Shown here: positions 42,045 through 53,200 of the stretch, piece by piece
How positions within the stretch are numbered: the first letter of the stretch is position 1
Layout of the letters: the number at the start of each line of letters is the position of its first letter
From: Casuarius casuarius
Lineage: Eukaryota; Chordata; Aves; Casuariiformes; Casuariidae
Length of the DNA: 64,000 bases
Direction of reading: 5' to 3'
Assembly (NCBI GenBank): GCA_003342895.1
Contig: PTFA01000275.1
Coordinates: 310,001-374,000, forward strand
Notes under the pieces: generated by a model
What the model was told of the DNA's origin: nothing
What the model saw: the letters and a program-made list of their open reading frames with translations, nothing else
Databases searched by the model: none
Program-made: the position numbers and the translations under genes

Positions 42045-42314
42045 CTAGCTGCTCTCCTGATACTCCTTGGTACAGTTGATTTTCTTCAGGTTTGTGCCAC
42101 GAACAAATTTCCTTTGCATGCTCTTTTTCCCCCAAAGATCATTCATGGAACTGTTAAACACAATCAGTCTTAGAGCTGATCTTGTTCGAATGCCTCTAGT
42201 AACCTCCATCTGCAGCATAACCTCACTCTCATAAACCACTTGCATAACATAACTCTTGTTAGTTCTCACCTTCTCTAAAATAGCCAGTGTGATATCCCAT
42301 GTTTTACTACACAA
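42045..42314 (-). pseudogene. Decayed CR1-like LINE reverse transcriptase fragment
   Basis: The minus frame is open for 89 codons. Residues 38-54 read VTRGIRTRSALRLIVFN, which lines up with the CR1/jockey-type RT block of the form VTSGVPQGSVLGPxLFN, and the frame then continues into MNDL (family INDL). About ten residues further on, KFVRGTNL sits where the catalytic KFADDTKL box belongs, so the two catalytic Asp residues are lost (VRGT for ADDT). Upstream residues 24-31 resemble the QRVVVNG segment. Only about 90 codons of an ORF2 usually some 900 or more codons long remain. The element is dead, and the loss of the YADD-type box rules out activity. CR1 clade membership is inferred from the motif pattern. 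Confidence 0.7.
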
Positions 42315-43690
42315 AATGAATTAATAAAAATCATGTCAGCAGCTTTTCTGTGTTTCCATTTTCTATAAAATGTCTTATCAAGAAAACCATCAAGTTTACT
42401 GTTATCTACTCACAATAAATCCAAGTGCTTTATGTTACATTTTCCCATTGTACGGTAGACACTATAGAATACTTGGCCTTACATAATGATCTTGAATTGA
42501 AGAACTGAGTGTTGAAATGTTAAATGGAAATAAATTGGTCTGATTTCAGAATATGAAACTTTGATAAGTCAGGAAGCTCATTTAATTAATTAAACTAGTA
42601 TATGTTAAAGACAACCAGTACTGGAAAAGGCTGCTCAGTCTAACATATATTTTTAAGTTACAGTCCTAGATAAGATTTTGGTTAAAACAAAGAGAACAGC
42701 AAAATAGCATCATTATGAGCATTCTTTCATATATGTCTCTCTTACATGATTCATACTAAATGAAGAGAAACATGAACATGTAAAGCTAAGCATCGGGACA
42801 GTGTAGTATAAGGAGACAGAGACTCTGAGGACGATGAATTCATTTTGCTGAATTAATTAAACTGTGTGCCGAGGACTCTTTCTCCCATCCAAGAAAATAT
42901 TTTAGGCATCAAAAGCAAATCAGAAGTGGCCCATTGTCCTGTGAGTAACATAATGCATTAACATATTCTGCTGAAAAAATCTCAGGGTACTCAGAACCTG
43001 CAGGGATTGAGGCAAGGGATTTTAATGATAAAACAAAAAATTAAACAGCCTTATGACCACAGCTGTGCTTTGTGGCTGATATAGAATCTATTTTTATTTA
43101 TCAAATACAGACACACAAAGGCACCCTTTGCTAAGCTCTGTGTATCTTGACAGCTCATTAAGATGACAAGCTATAACAAACAATTTGATGGAATATTTTT
43201 TATAGTCTATGAAGAGATAACAGCCTTGACAAATGAAATAAAAAAGCAATCAAGGGAAGCATTTTAAACATTTGTAACAGTGGGTAACTGCCATAAAAGT
43301 AGAATAAAATTATTTGGGCCATGTATAAACATGGTGTAAAGGAATAAAGGACTTCAGAAAAATATTTGCATTTTCCTATTAGTTTTGAATTTAGCTCAAT
43401 CCCTTTGCCAATTTACTAAATGATATTGAAAAATGCCAGCCATATAGTAAATATTCTGTAATTTCTCTACGTGGCATAGTATGGGCATGTCTGATGTGTG
43501 ACTCCAGTAGTTCTGGTCATCCCCTATGGGCTTTGATTGTATTAATTTAATAGAGCAAAGTTACTAAAACATCAAAAGATCTTTGTTGGTACACTGTGAG
43601 CACTTTCTGTGAGTCTTAAAAAATGGACCATATTATTAGATTGTGGTGAAAGACAAAAGTATTTTTATTAAGAATTTCTTTAAGAACCTA
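42315..43690. other. AT-rich non-coding DNA, candidate conserved element
   Basis: No gene or repeat was recognised. The part from about 42840 to 43460 is dense in words bound by developmental transcription factors (TTAATTAA, CTGTCA/TGACAG, forkhead-like TAAACA, TGATAA). That is typical of vertebrate conserved non-coding elements but also frequent by chance in AT-rich DNA. Confidence 0.25.
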
Positions 43691-43699
43691 AGACTGATT

Positions 43700-44170
43700 A
43701 ACCTTAAACTTCAGGTAGGATTTATCTATTCTGACTTCAGAAATCTGAAAATCTGGATCTTCATTCAATTACCGACACACAGGTACCTAGAAACGTTTGA
43801 GATGCCTATGATCTCCCACCTCACCTCCGGCTGTTGTTTCAGAACAGCATAGATTTTCCTTAAGTTCTTTGTCACATCTTCATCCCCCAAATATCTCAGA
43901 TATGGTGCATCTCAGCTGGAATTAGATCTTTATGTGCAGATATCTGAAATGATCTCTTAGGTCTACTTTTGAGCTATCATCCTAGACTCCTTTTATAGTC
44001 AGCAGGAGAAATAAAAACTCTAGATGGCAACTGATCTCATTTTAAGGTCTGAGGTCTAAAACCAGTTGAGTTTACTCTGGAGATTTCTAATCCCTCTGCT
44101 GACTATCAAGAGAGCCTACATCAACCTCGGTCAATCAACTGCCTCATTTGTGACCAAAGATGAACCTCAC
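43700..44170. repeat. Interspersed repeat relic, 'taggtgtcta' style
   Basis: Contains 'aggtacctagaaacgtttga' running into 'gatgcctatg', which matches the block near 55.77 kb ('tgtctagaatcatttgagat' then 'gcctaag'). Both are followed within about 90 bases by a 'ttcagaacagca'-like word. Two independent matching words in the same order support common origin. Family name and borders unknown. Confidence 0.45.
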
Positions 44171-44498
44171 ACTGAATATTTGAATGTTTAGAATCAAGAA
44201 AGAGGAATCTTGCCCTGAGAGATTCTGCAACTCATTCTGTAGGCAGAGGTTATTTGGTACATCATTTAAACCTTCCAGCACTGAGGAGAAACATGCCTAC
44301 AGAACTTTGAAATTTTTACCTTGGTGTGCCTTAACATAACGATGTTAAAAATATAATGGTGAAAAAAAGCCAATTTGTTTTCACATCCACGGTGGGACCT
44401 TTTCTTATCAGTTCCTTTAAAGTCAATATCACTTGTGTCAACTTAGTTTTCTTTCTAGGGCTTCAGAAAGACCTCTTCATCGTAAAGCTCAATACCGT

Positions 44499-44546
44499 NA
44501 AAAAAAAAAAAAAAAAAAAAAGAAAAGAAAAAGAAAAAATTGCATT
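44499..44546. repeat. Poly-A tract beside an N
   Basis: N at 44499, then A22 (44500-44521), then A-rich sequence with G interruptions. As at 2062, the ambiguous base abuts the homopolymer. Confidence 0.9.
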
Positions 44547-45254
44547 GCCAGAGGGAAACAATAGATAACCTATTAGTCTTTCCCAACTTTGTGTTCATTA
44601 TCTCTGTGACAAACAACTGAAGAATATTCTTGAATTTGGAGTTAAAATTTCATACTGTACACCTCCTCTATGAATCATAGCAAACTGTCGCAACTAATTA
44701 ATCTGAAGGTGAACAGATTTCGTGCAGGCTGTCAAACTTTCCCCAGAACTATATATTTAATAGTCTCGTCACATATGTTGGTATTTCACCTTCACAGAGT
44801 TACAGTGGTTGCCTTTCTCTACATCCATCATGCAAGTGGTGCATCTTAATGGTAACAGCTTTTTTAAAAATCTGCTTATAGCTGTGACACACTTTAATAC
44901 AAGAAAAATAAGGGAAGTGTCAATTTCAAATTAATTCATGCATTATGGAGGACTTTACTGTTAAAAGTAGGTAATGGTCTCTACTGTCCTTTTACCTGTA
45001 AGACCTTTGTGCCAACTCTTGGCTGGAGAAGAGAGATATCCTGCCGGGAGATATTACTGCCACATCACTACTGATTCTAGGTGCAGAGCTAAGAGAAAAG
45101 GGAAGGGGTGGTGGGCATAAAGTAGGCAAGGATTGAGCAGGAGTTTCTAAGCCTCATTAGTAAAGGAGAGGAATAAAGTTCCACTTAGCAAGACCAGCAC
45201 AGCAGCACAGAAAAGATAACGGAGGCAGGGAGTGAAACATACACTGGTGAAATT

Positions 45255-45272
45255 ATTCTGATTCTGATTCTG
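45255..45272. repeat. Three tandem 'attctg' units
   Basis: Three exact six-base units. CR1 elements end in tandem copies of a related eight-base unit, but no CR1 body adjoins on the expected side, so this is listed as a simple repeat only. Confidence 0.8.
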
Positions 45273-46257
45273 ATCCTACAAGATGGGATCAAGCCTGAAT
45301 CATCACAACTGTCTTTCTGTGAATCTTTGGACCTATCTGTTCTGTACAATGGAACTCAGAATAGACTTTTCTTCTTTATGATGGAGTCAACAAAGAATCT
45401 GTAAACTTGATAAGTGACTCCTGTCCACAGCACCCCAAGGATATAATGTTTGGGGCACGGAAATAGTATAGTTGGTTCCATACAACATCTAGCTTATGGA
45501 AATACTGCTTCTGGACAACAGCGGTATTCATTCAGTATTCGCCTCAGCACTTCAGTGTCTAGGCTTATGCACAAATATGTAGATAAGTACATAGTATGTT
45601 CATATACTTTAATCATACAGAGGGTGCTCTGCCACTGGGTAAAGGTACAAGATTATGAAATGTTTCCATAGTGATGATAGAGAAGAAGGATTTACAGATG
45701 ACACTTTCATCATTATTAATTACGAAATTTGTATGATTGAAAAATTTCTTTACAGCAAATTAATTTGATGTTTATGTTCCTCAGTTTTATTGTACAAGAA
45801 AATGAGTGAATAAGTTTTACACTGACATTTAAACTATCTATTTGAATGAGTTTTTCTGAATGTGATCTGCATCAAGTGTTAGGATGTCAGAACCAGTCCA
45901 CTCTATAGAAAATAAGTTTGGCACATTTATTCCACAGTATTCATGGTCTCAGTCTGAACAGTGCACTGCTTAAAAGAGCTGCCTTTAGAGAAGCCATGAG
46001 CACTGCCTGTTGCTAGCTTCCTATTGACACACGAGACAGTGGATAGACTATTTGGATGTGGCTAGTGGTTTACAAACCTATCTGGTATGCTTAGGCTCTC
46101 AATACACCTTCTACCTGTGTTTATGCTTATAACTACAAACTCATTATCTGTACAGGTTTTTAAGAAACCAAACAATATAAAGATAAACTCCATAGGAAAA
46201 AAAACCTCCAATTGTCTGCAAGGGTCCTCTCTTTTCTCTCTCTCTCCTTCCCTCTGC

Positions 46258-46350
46258 CCTTCTCTCTCTGGAGCCAGATTTTCAGTCTTTGTAAGTGATC
46301 TGGACAAAAAGGAGAAGCTGTCACTGTTAGCTGACTACAAATTAAACTAG
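46258..46350 (+). pseudogene. Short CR1-like reverse transcriptase fragment
   Basis: In one plus frame the sequence reads SGARFSVFVSDLDKKEKL then SLLADYKLN before a stop at 46348-46350. This lines up with the CR1 RT block of the form LGPxLFNIFINDLDxGIECTLSKFADDTKLG: SGARFSVF for LGPVLFNIF, VSDLDK for INDLDK, and LADYKLN for the catalytic FADDTKLG, with one of the two Asp replaced by Tyr. Upstream the homology fades into a CT-rich tract; downstream to about 46430 it is doubtful. It covers about the same RT segment as the minus-strand relic at 42.05-42.31 kb, so the two are separate copies. Confidence 0.65.
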
Positions 46351-46359
46351 ACATCCAAG

Positions 46360-46640
46360 ACAGTGGAAGGAACTCTTTATAATTATGCCTACACTACTAA
46401 GCAAAGAAGGGCTGAGGACTGACGCCTGGCCTGAGACGGGCTGTCTGTGTCCACCTTGCTTAGAGAGAACTCTCTGTAAATAGATTCGCTTTGGAGGAAA
46501 AAAGAAATACTGAATTTTTCAGAGCAGGAAATAAGCTAAAGAAAAACTTTGCACCTTATCGGTGGACTAATGCTACAGCCTGCTCCCTCACCGTCAGATA
46601 CTTAGCACTACAAGCACATTGCCTAATGCTGCTTTTCAAG
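46360..46640. other. Non-coding DNA between CR1 relic and GC-rich repeat
   Basis: Possible continuation of the CR1 relic up to about 46430, then unremarkable sequence. No gene. Confidence 0.4.
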
Positions 46641-46644
46641 GGAG

Positions 46645-46880
46645 CCCCCATCCTGGCCCAGCCTGGGGCCGCCTGACCCCGGCCCCAGCAACCTGGTTGG
46701 CAGCACCTGACGCCCCCCGGGTCTGGGGCTGCCCCGGCTCCCCCGGGGCCCTGCTCCCTCGGGGCGGGGGGCAGGCCCTAGCATCCAGGACTGGGCTGGC
46801 CCTGCCAGAAGACCCCATCAGTACCAGCTACTGGTCTATGGGGCTCCCTGACAGTAGCATCAGAACTTATTAAGCAGATA
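46645..46880 (+). repeat. GC-rich interspersed repeat, copy B
   Basis: Inverted partner of copy A at 35.96-36.18 kb. The best-matching part is about 46700-46796. The downstream 'aacttatta' word (46865-46873) is also found at the corresponding end of copy A. High G/C content with many CpG dinucleotides could be mistaken for a promoter island, but the second copy argues for a dispersed element. Overlapping frames at 46619-46873 (plus) and 46636-46818 (minus) are by-products of composition. Confidence 0.65.
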
Positions 46881-47213
46881 ATCAGCACCTGATATTTTTA
46901 AAGAGACCAACCCAAAGCTAAGTGCCTGGCCATCCTGCTGCTTTCTAATAATGACTCAACTCCTGATACTTCAAATAAAAGTGATATTATTTATGCAAAC
47001 CAATGCCCTGGCCTAAAAATAAAAGACAAACCAACCAACAAAAAAATTGGTGGTCTTTTGGTTCAGAGGACAGTAATAGATGACATTGCCTTGGTATAAT
47101 CCTAGACCTTATTTGAGAGCCCATATGGAAGATTTCTTTGTGCATGATTTTGTAAGTGAGCTGAGAGAAATTATTTCAGACCATGGCCTTTTGACCTAAA
47201 TACATATACAGAT

Positions 47214-47249
47214 ATGTGTGTGGTTCTGTGTGTGTTTCTGTGTATGTAG
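47214..47249. repeat. Interrupted (TG)n tract
   Basis: TG units broken by TTC and TA insertions, read directly. Confidence 0.8.
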
Positions 47250-50200
47250 TTATACAGGTTCTTAAGTTGGGGAAAATTAAATCACAGTAGTGTCTCCTTT
47301 GAGAGCACTTTATCTCAGGACTGTGTTCTTACATGTTTATGTGAAACAGCCTGAACCTAGTGGCCCACCATTATGTCTATTCATTCATACTCTTTGTTAG
47401 GGTTGAATAAGTGAATGAGTTGAACAGTGAATAAGACCTTGTGAGATCTGTTTTACTTCATTTTATGGGGCTTTGCTTTTTTTAGTGTGACTTAGCTCTA
47501 GACTGTCAAATGTCAGCATCTTCAGATAATTCATTAAGATTTTGTTTTTAAATTATTCAATTCAACATAACAATACTTCCAAAAGTTATGAAAAAGGCAG
47601 AAAGAATGAGTGCATGGAAAATGTAAAGCTTTGGTTGCATAGCTGTAGGTCACTCAGTCCTCCCAAATACTAATTTATCCGTGATGAACAGTGCTGCTTG
47701 TTTATCTTAAATTAAAACCAATTTAGTCAGTTATCCCATCTTGAATTCTCAATATACCAAGTCAAACTATAGATAGTTTGCTTGTATGAGATTTTTGAAC
47801 TGTACTTCAAAACAGAAGAAAGGTAAGTCTTAGTAAGACATCTACACTATATTTAATAAATGCACTGTGAATGAAGACATAATGGTATCAAAATATCACC
47901 TAGAGTGACATACTAATATGGATCTAGAAATAAAGAGATCAAGATAAAAGTCTAAAAGTTTCTAATTTCTCACTTTCATCATTATTGAATGTAAATTCAA
48001 ACCTTTCCGGAGAATGAGAAATAAACAAACAAACTCCCCCAGGGCTGACTAAATCCTTAGCCAAAATCTTATTGGCACAGAAAAGATGACTTGAAATTTC
48101 AGCGAACCAACAACAAAGCAGGAACATTAAGCTTTGAGATTTCCAGAGGGAACATGAAGTGCTGATACCGTCTTTTCCTTGGAAAACTTTTCATCTGTAG
48201 TTCAGTCACACAACTTGAAAGACCACCTAATCTGGATCAGAAATGCTATAGGATTCCCACAACGAGGCCGTTTGTGAGTAATGGTGTAGGAGGGACCACG
48301 ATTTTGACCTTGTCATACACCTGGGACAAGGATTGAATGCCACAGGCGGTAGTAAAAAATGAACAGGTTATCTTTGAGGGCATGAAGATATTATTCTTTC
48401 TTGATGTAGGTCCAACCTCGGTTAAAAGAAGAGAACTGAATTAGAATTAAAAGGCTTCCTTGAAAGGAGAGGTTACGGTCACAGTGCTCTGTCTTGTGAA
48501 CTGAGAGTAACTTTTAATAACCGCACACTGGCTGAGTAAAATGGCAGCAAATAAGCTTTCATACAAAGTCAGAAAAGAGAGTACATAGGAAGACCTTGAA
48601 AGCAAAGAGTGTGGAGAATGAATTCATTTCTATTTGGGCATTCTTGCATCTCTAGTTTTACAAGGTCTTCAAACTTTGCGTCATCTCTAGTAACCTTTAT
48701 TCAGAATATCCTGCTAAGTCTAAAACCAGTGTGGTCTTAAACTGGAGGGTAAAGGGCATGTGTTAAACATCTACTTTGGTAGCTATCTTTCTTTAAAGAG
48801 AATATTAGTATTGGATTTTGGAGTACGTCCTTTTTCTAATACGGACATTAATAGCAAATAAGGACGAAGACAAATTGTTTTAGCATTTTTTTCTTTATAT
48901 ATTTTATATTGATACAGTAGTATTTTCCAAAATTTATTTTAACCAAACAACTGAATAGATATCTACTATCTTTTAAAATATTTTCTCTTCTGCTTAAAAA
49001 AACCCAACCAAACTTATAAAAAAATACCTCTCTACACAGTGACACTATTTTTTTTTCTGCCATGATGTAAAACAAATAATAACCTCTCTAGGCTAACTTC
49101 AAACTTTGATAAGACTCCCCCTCGAATTCCCTTCAAGTGTATCATTGTGAATGAGTATTGCATTCTTAATTTTGTTCTGTTTTTCTCCAAATTATTTTTT
49201 TCTGTTTTTATAGTAGATATAATAACATTTATAATAGTTGGCAGCAACTCCCATGTAAAGACAGAAATTTATTTTTCAGCGTCTTGCTACAATTGCATGT
49301 ATATTCCAAAACGTATAAGTCTCTTTTCTGGTGCAAAGGCATAATAAACTTCTCTGTAGTTTGCTGCCCACTGTTACTTCTACATCTTCCAGAATTGTGG
49401 CTTTTCCAAATATTTTTTATTCTTCATAACAGCTTAGATGAATATCTATGATTTGTATTTCTTTTTTTCAATTAGAAGCCAATTTTTTATATTTTTTAAT
49501 TCTTCTTGTGTTTTTAATCTCTTCAGATGAAGTTTTAATATTTTATTTCACCTTCACTAGACCTTATAAATTCCAGTCTTTTTGACACTTTGATATTTAG
49601 CAATATGCTTTCTTCATCTCTCCCAAAGGTTTTTCATTTCACACACTTTCTTTAACATCAAAGATCACTTTAATTAAATTTGGGGGTTAGATGTGAAGTA
49701 TGTCAAGGTATTTAAATACAAATATGCTTCAATTACAGAGAACCATATTTTAGCCTGAGGATGGGGGAAAAAAAAGAAAATAATGAAAAAAACATCTTAT
49801 AGGTTTTCTAACAATCAAACACCCTTTCACTGTAAGCAATAAAAAGCTAATAGTAATAGATAGGTAATCAAACTATAATGTTGTCTACTCTTCTGTACAA
49901 AGAGGATTTTTTTAACCATAAAGAAAAGGCATAAAGAAAAGACAAATTTTTAAAAGCCTTCAATAAATACATAGCAATCTACATTGACAAGAGTCATCAG
50001 AGTTGACTATTCTTTCTTATGTAACAAATCAATACTAGGAACCATTTTGTCTTTCAAATATTTGGGTCAAAAAACAATTATCCCCACTCTAAATTAATAA
50101 TTACAGGTGAGTATTGCCACTGAACGTGAATACTTTTTATTATAATTCAGTATCATAGATACCATCCAAGTGTAATTAAAAGCACAGACAGATAAGCATA

Positions 50201-53200
50201 TACCTACATATAACAAAAAGCTGAGTAACAATTCATGTGAAAATGTGAACAATGTTTTCCTGTGCCACCTTGACTGTTAATGAGAAATCCTGTGATGGAA
50301 GAAGCATCAGTATGAACAATATTACAGTGATGTTCCTTAATAAGTTAGAAGCTAAGGAAAATCCATGGAGAAATTATCACCTGACAGAATACCTCAAACT
50401 TGAAATGATGCTGGATATTTCAAGATAAGCTTCACATTATTGTTATCCATGGGACAATTACTTTGTTCCCTGGCTGATGGTTCAACCATATGGCTGTTTC
50501 AGCTGTTTGTAATCAAGTAAATATGTCCTTTATACTTGGAGTTCGACAAGTAGAGCTGATTGGAGATTTAAATGTTTTTAATTTGAAGAAGAGAACTTAT
50601 CTTTTGTGTTATGTTTCCTTATAAAGAAGTCAGAACAGATCATAGATCCTCAGGAAAGATACTAGTAATGTATGGAATCAGGCTACTTGTTAAGATCAGA
50701 TCCTGAAAAGAAATACAAAAATGTGATATGTAAAAGCTGTTGTATATAAAAAACTTAGTTAAACTGAAAAGACAGAACTCATTATTTCAAATTCATTTCT
50801 TTAATCCAATATCATAGCCATTGCAGTCATTAAGTCTATTTTAAAAGAGATAGACATTATTAGAAAGGTAAAATTCTAATTTCATTAAACAAACATGAAA
50901 TTAATTTCAAATCCAAGAGACAGTCTTTTATTTTTCTCCTCTATGGGCTCTTTCATTAATTTCTAATCCAACACATTCTGTGAGAGTACATTATAATAAC
51001 TCAAACTTTAATGAGAAAGCCTCAGTTTAAACAGTTTTGTGTCTAAATTTACTGCACAAAGAACTTGCTTACTGATATAGGACTAAATTTGAAGCTCATT
51101 GTACTTAATGGAAAAATTAAAGCCTTTGGCAAAGTGTAGATTGCATTCAATTTGCCTTGATCTTTAAGTTGCACCTGCTGATTAAACACCAAAATGTCCA
51201 TCTTTGAAAATGAAATTCAGAAATATTAATTTTAGCCAATTCAAAGAAAATGAAATAATGTTTTTGAAAGCAGTACTTGAGAATAGAAAGAATTTTTTTC
51301 TTCAAGGAAGTTTACCTTTTTAAGCATTCAGATGATCTGCCCTTTGTTTTCTACATTTCCAGGGGACATTATGCCTTCAGGAGTCCTGAAGGCTGTGAAG
51401 TTATGGGTCAACTACTTATTCTGTCCCGCAAAAAATCAGCATCTCTAAGGAAAGTTCTCCTTCCACAGCCCACCCTGACATTACTTTAAGAAAACACAAG
51501 TTATCTACTAGTTGATTTCTACAATTTCTCTCCCTGGAGTTCTTCAGAAAAATATGCAAAAATATGGAGATAATTAAAATATGTTTCCATCTTTATAAAA
51601 TGAATAATACTATGAATTTACTACTGTATAGATTGAGAAATATGAAATATAGAAATAGCAGTATGAAAAATGGAATATAAAATTGCAATATAGAAAGCTC
51701 TTAGCTGAATACAAAAAGTGGCAATTTTGATAACATCTGATTTTTAAATATATTGGTGAATAAATTGGATTCTTAAGAACATATACAATTATTCTGAACA
51801 GATAGAAAAGAATTTCTTGTCTGGGCCATTTCTAAAAGAATTAAGCACAGCATGAAAATTTGCTTTCACCAGCCCTCCCCCCCCAAATGATCACAAAATT
51901 ACAGTTTTTTTATTGTTATATTAAGGTGAAACACTATTCTGAAAAAAAATATATGTATATGCAATTGTGTGTCTTCCCTGGAACTGTTCTGCAAAACAAT
52001 AGAACTTTCAGCTACTGATTTCTTCTCCAGTTGTCTGTCAAAACTGAGCTCAAAGTGAAAGTCATTTTCATCTCATTGATTTTTTTTTTTAATTTTAAGA
52101 TTTTTCCACTTCCTACTTAGACAAAAATGAGGTCTTGTAATATTTGTCCCTGAAAAATTATAGAAGAGAGACAGATGAAATCCTGCACATGAAATTTTGA
52201 ATATAACATATAGTTAGGAGAGAGAGAGAGCACTCCCAGTAACTGGGACCACTGAGCAGATCAATCTATTGGCGAAGGTTTATACAGCCTTCAGAATGGA
52301 AACACTTGAAGAGGTTTGGTCAGAAGAAAAGATAGATGGCAACACAGAATTGATTAGGAACACATATTTGCCTCCCTGAATTAATTTTCTAAAAGTTAGA
52401 TGTCCTCTGAACTCTATGGTCAATGGAGAGAAATACATCAATAGAGAGCAAGACATCTATTTTAGAATAACATCAATCACCGTTCTAAGTGCTCACTTCT
52501 CTGTGTTGGTTACAAAGCAAACCTTGGCTGACTCGTTCAGGCTCAGATCTTTTCAACCTCAAACTGAGTTTTAAATCCTCAGTCTGACACTCGAACAAAG
52601 GAGCCCCAGTCTGGTGAGCATCCCAATTGTTGATTACTCAGTGGTAGCTTTTGCTTTTCAGGAGCCATTTTCCCTATTTCCCTCTGCTCATGTGTTTCAC
52701 CGAGGTCAATACATTCTTGTGAACATTTCAGACATTAATGCTTGCTGAAAAATTCCTCATCAATTCTAATTCCAGTCCATCTGCCAGCTCTTCCCCATTA
52801 TTAACTGCTTTATGAACAGTAGAAGCTCAGTTCACTCAGCTGGTTCTTTGAAATTGTATTCTTAGTCAAGTTTTCATTTGCAAATTAATTCAAACTCTTT
52901 CAGGTTTAGGGAAGAATTTGAGATATGTCCCTAATACAAATCAGGTTTCTGTACAAAAACGTTCCTGTGCTTTCTGGGAACCTTATGAACTTCGGTGAGG
53001 TTTTTCATAGAAACAGACATTTTCTGACCTGGGAAAGACTACAGAATTATTTACATTTTAGGTAATGATGACTTAAATGTCATGTGAGCACACCCAAATT
53101 GTGTGACCGAATATTAATCATACTACTCGCTTATTGAGTTAGCAAGGGATGCATAAGCATTATAAGTGGTATCCTGAACAAATGCTATAGTCACTATGGT

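Larger units (their letters stand above)
44170..46255. other. Non-coding DNA
   Basis: Contains the A22 tract at 44500, three tandem 'attctg' units at 45255-45272 and a pyrimidine-rich CT tract at about 46227-46268 that runs into the CR1 relic. The frame at 45450-45671 is short and unrecognised. Confidence 0.5.

Noticed and set aside
45255..45272. Tandem 'attctg' units as the 3' end of a CR1 element
   Set aside because: The unit is six bases rather than the eight-base CR1 terminal unit, and no CR1 body adjoins it.
51090..51180. Possible fourth RT palm segment (KAF within a frame near 51120)
   Set aside because: Only a few residues match, the key Asp positions are absent and no flanking RT block can be read.
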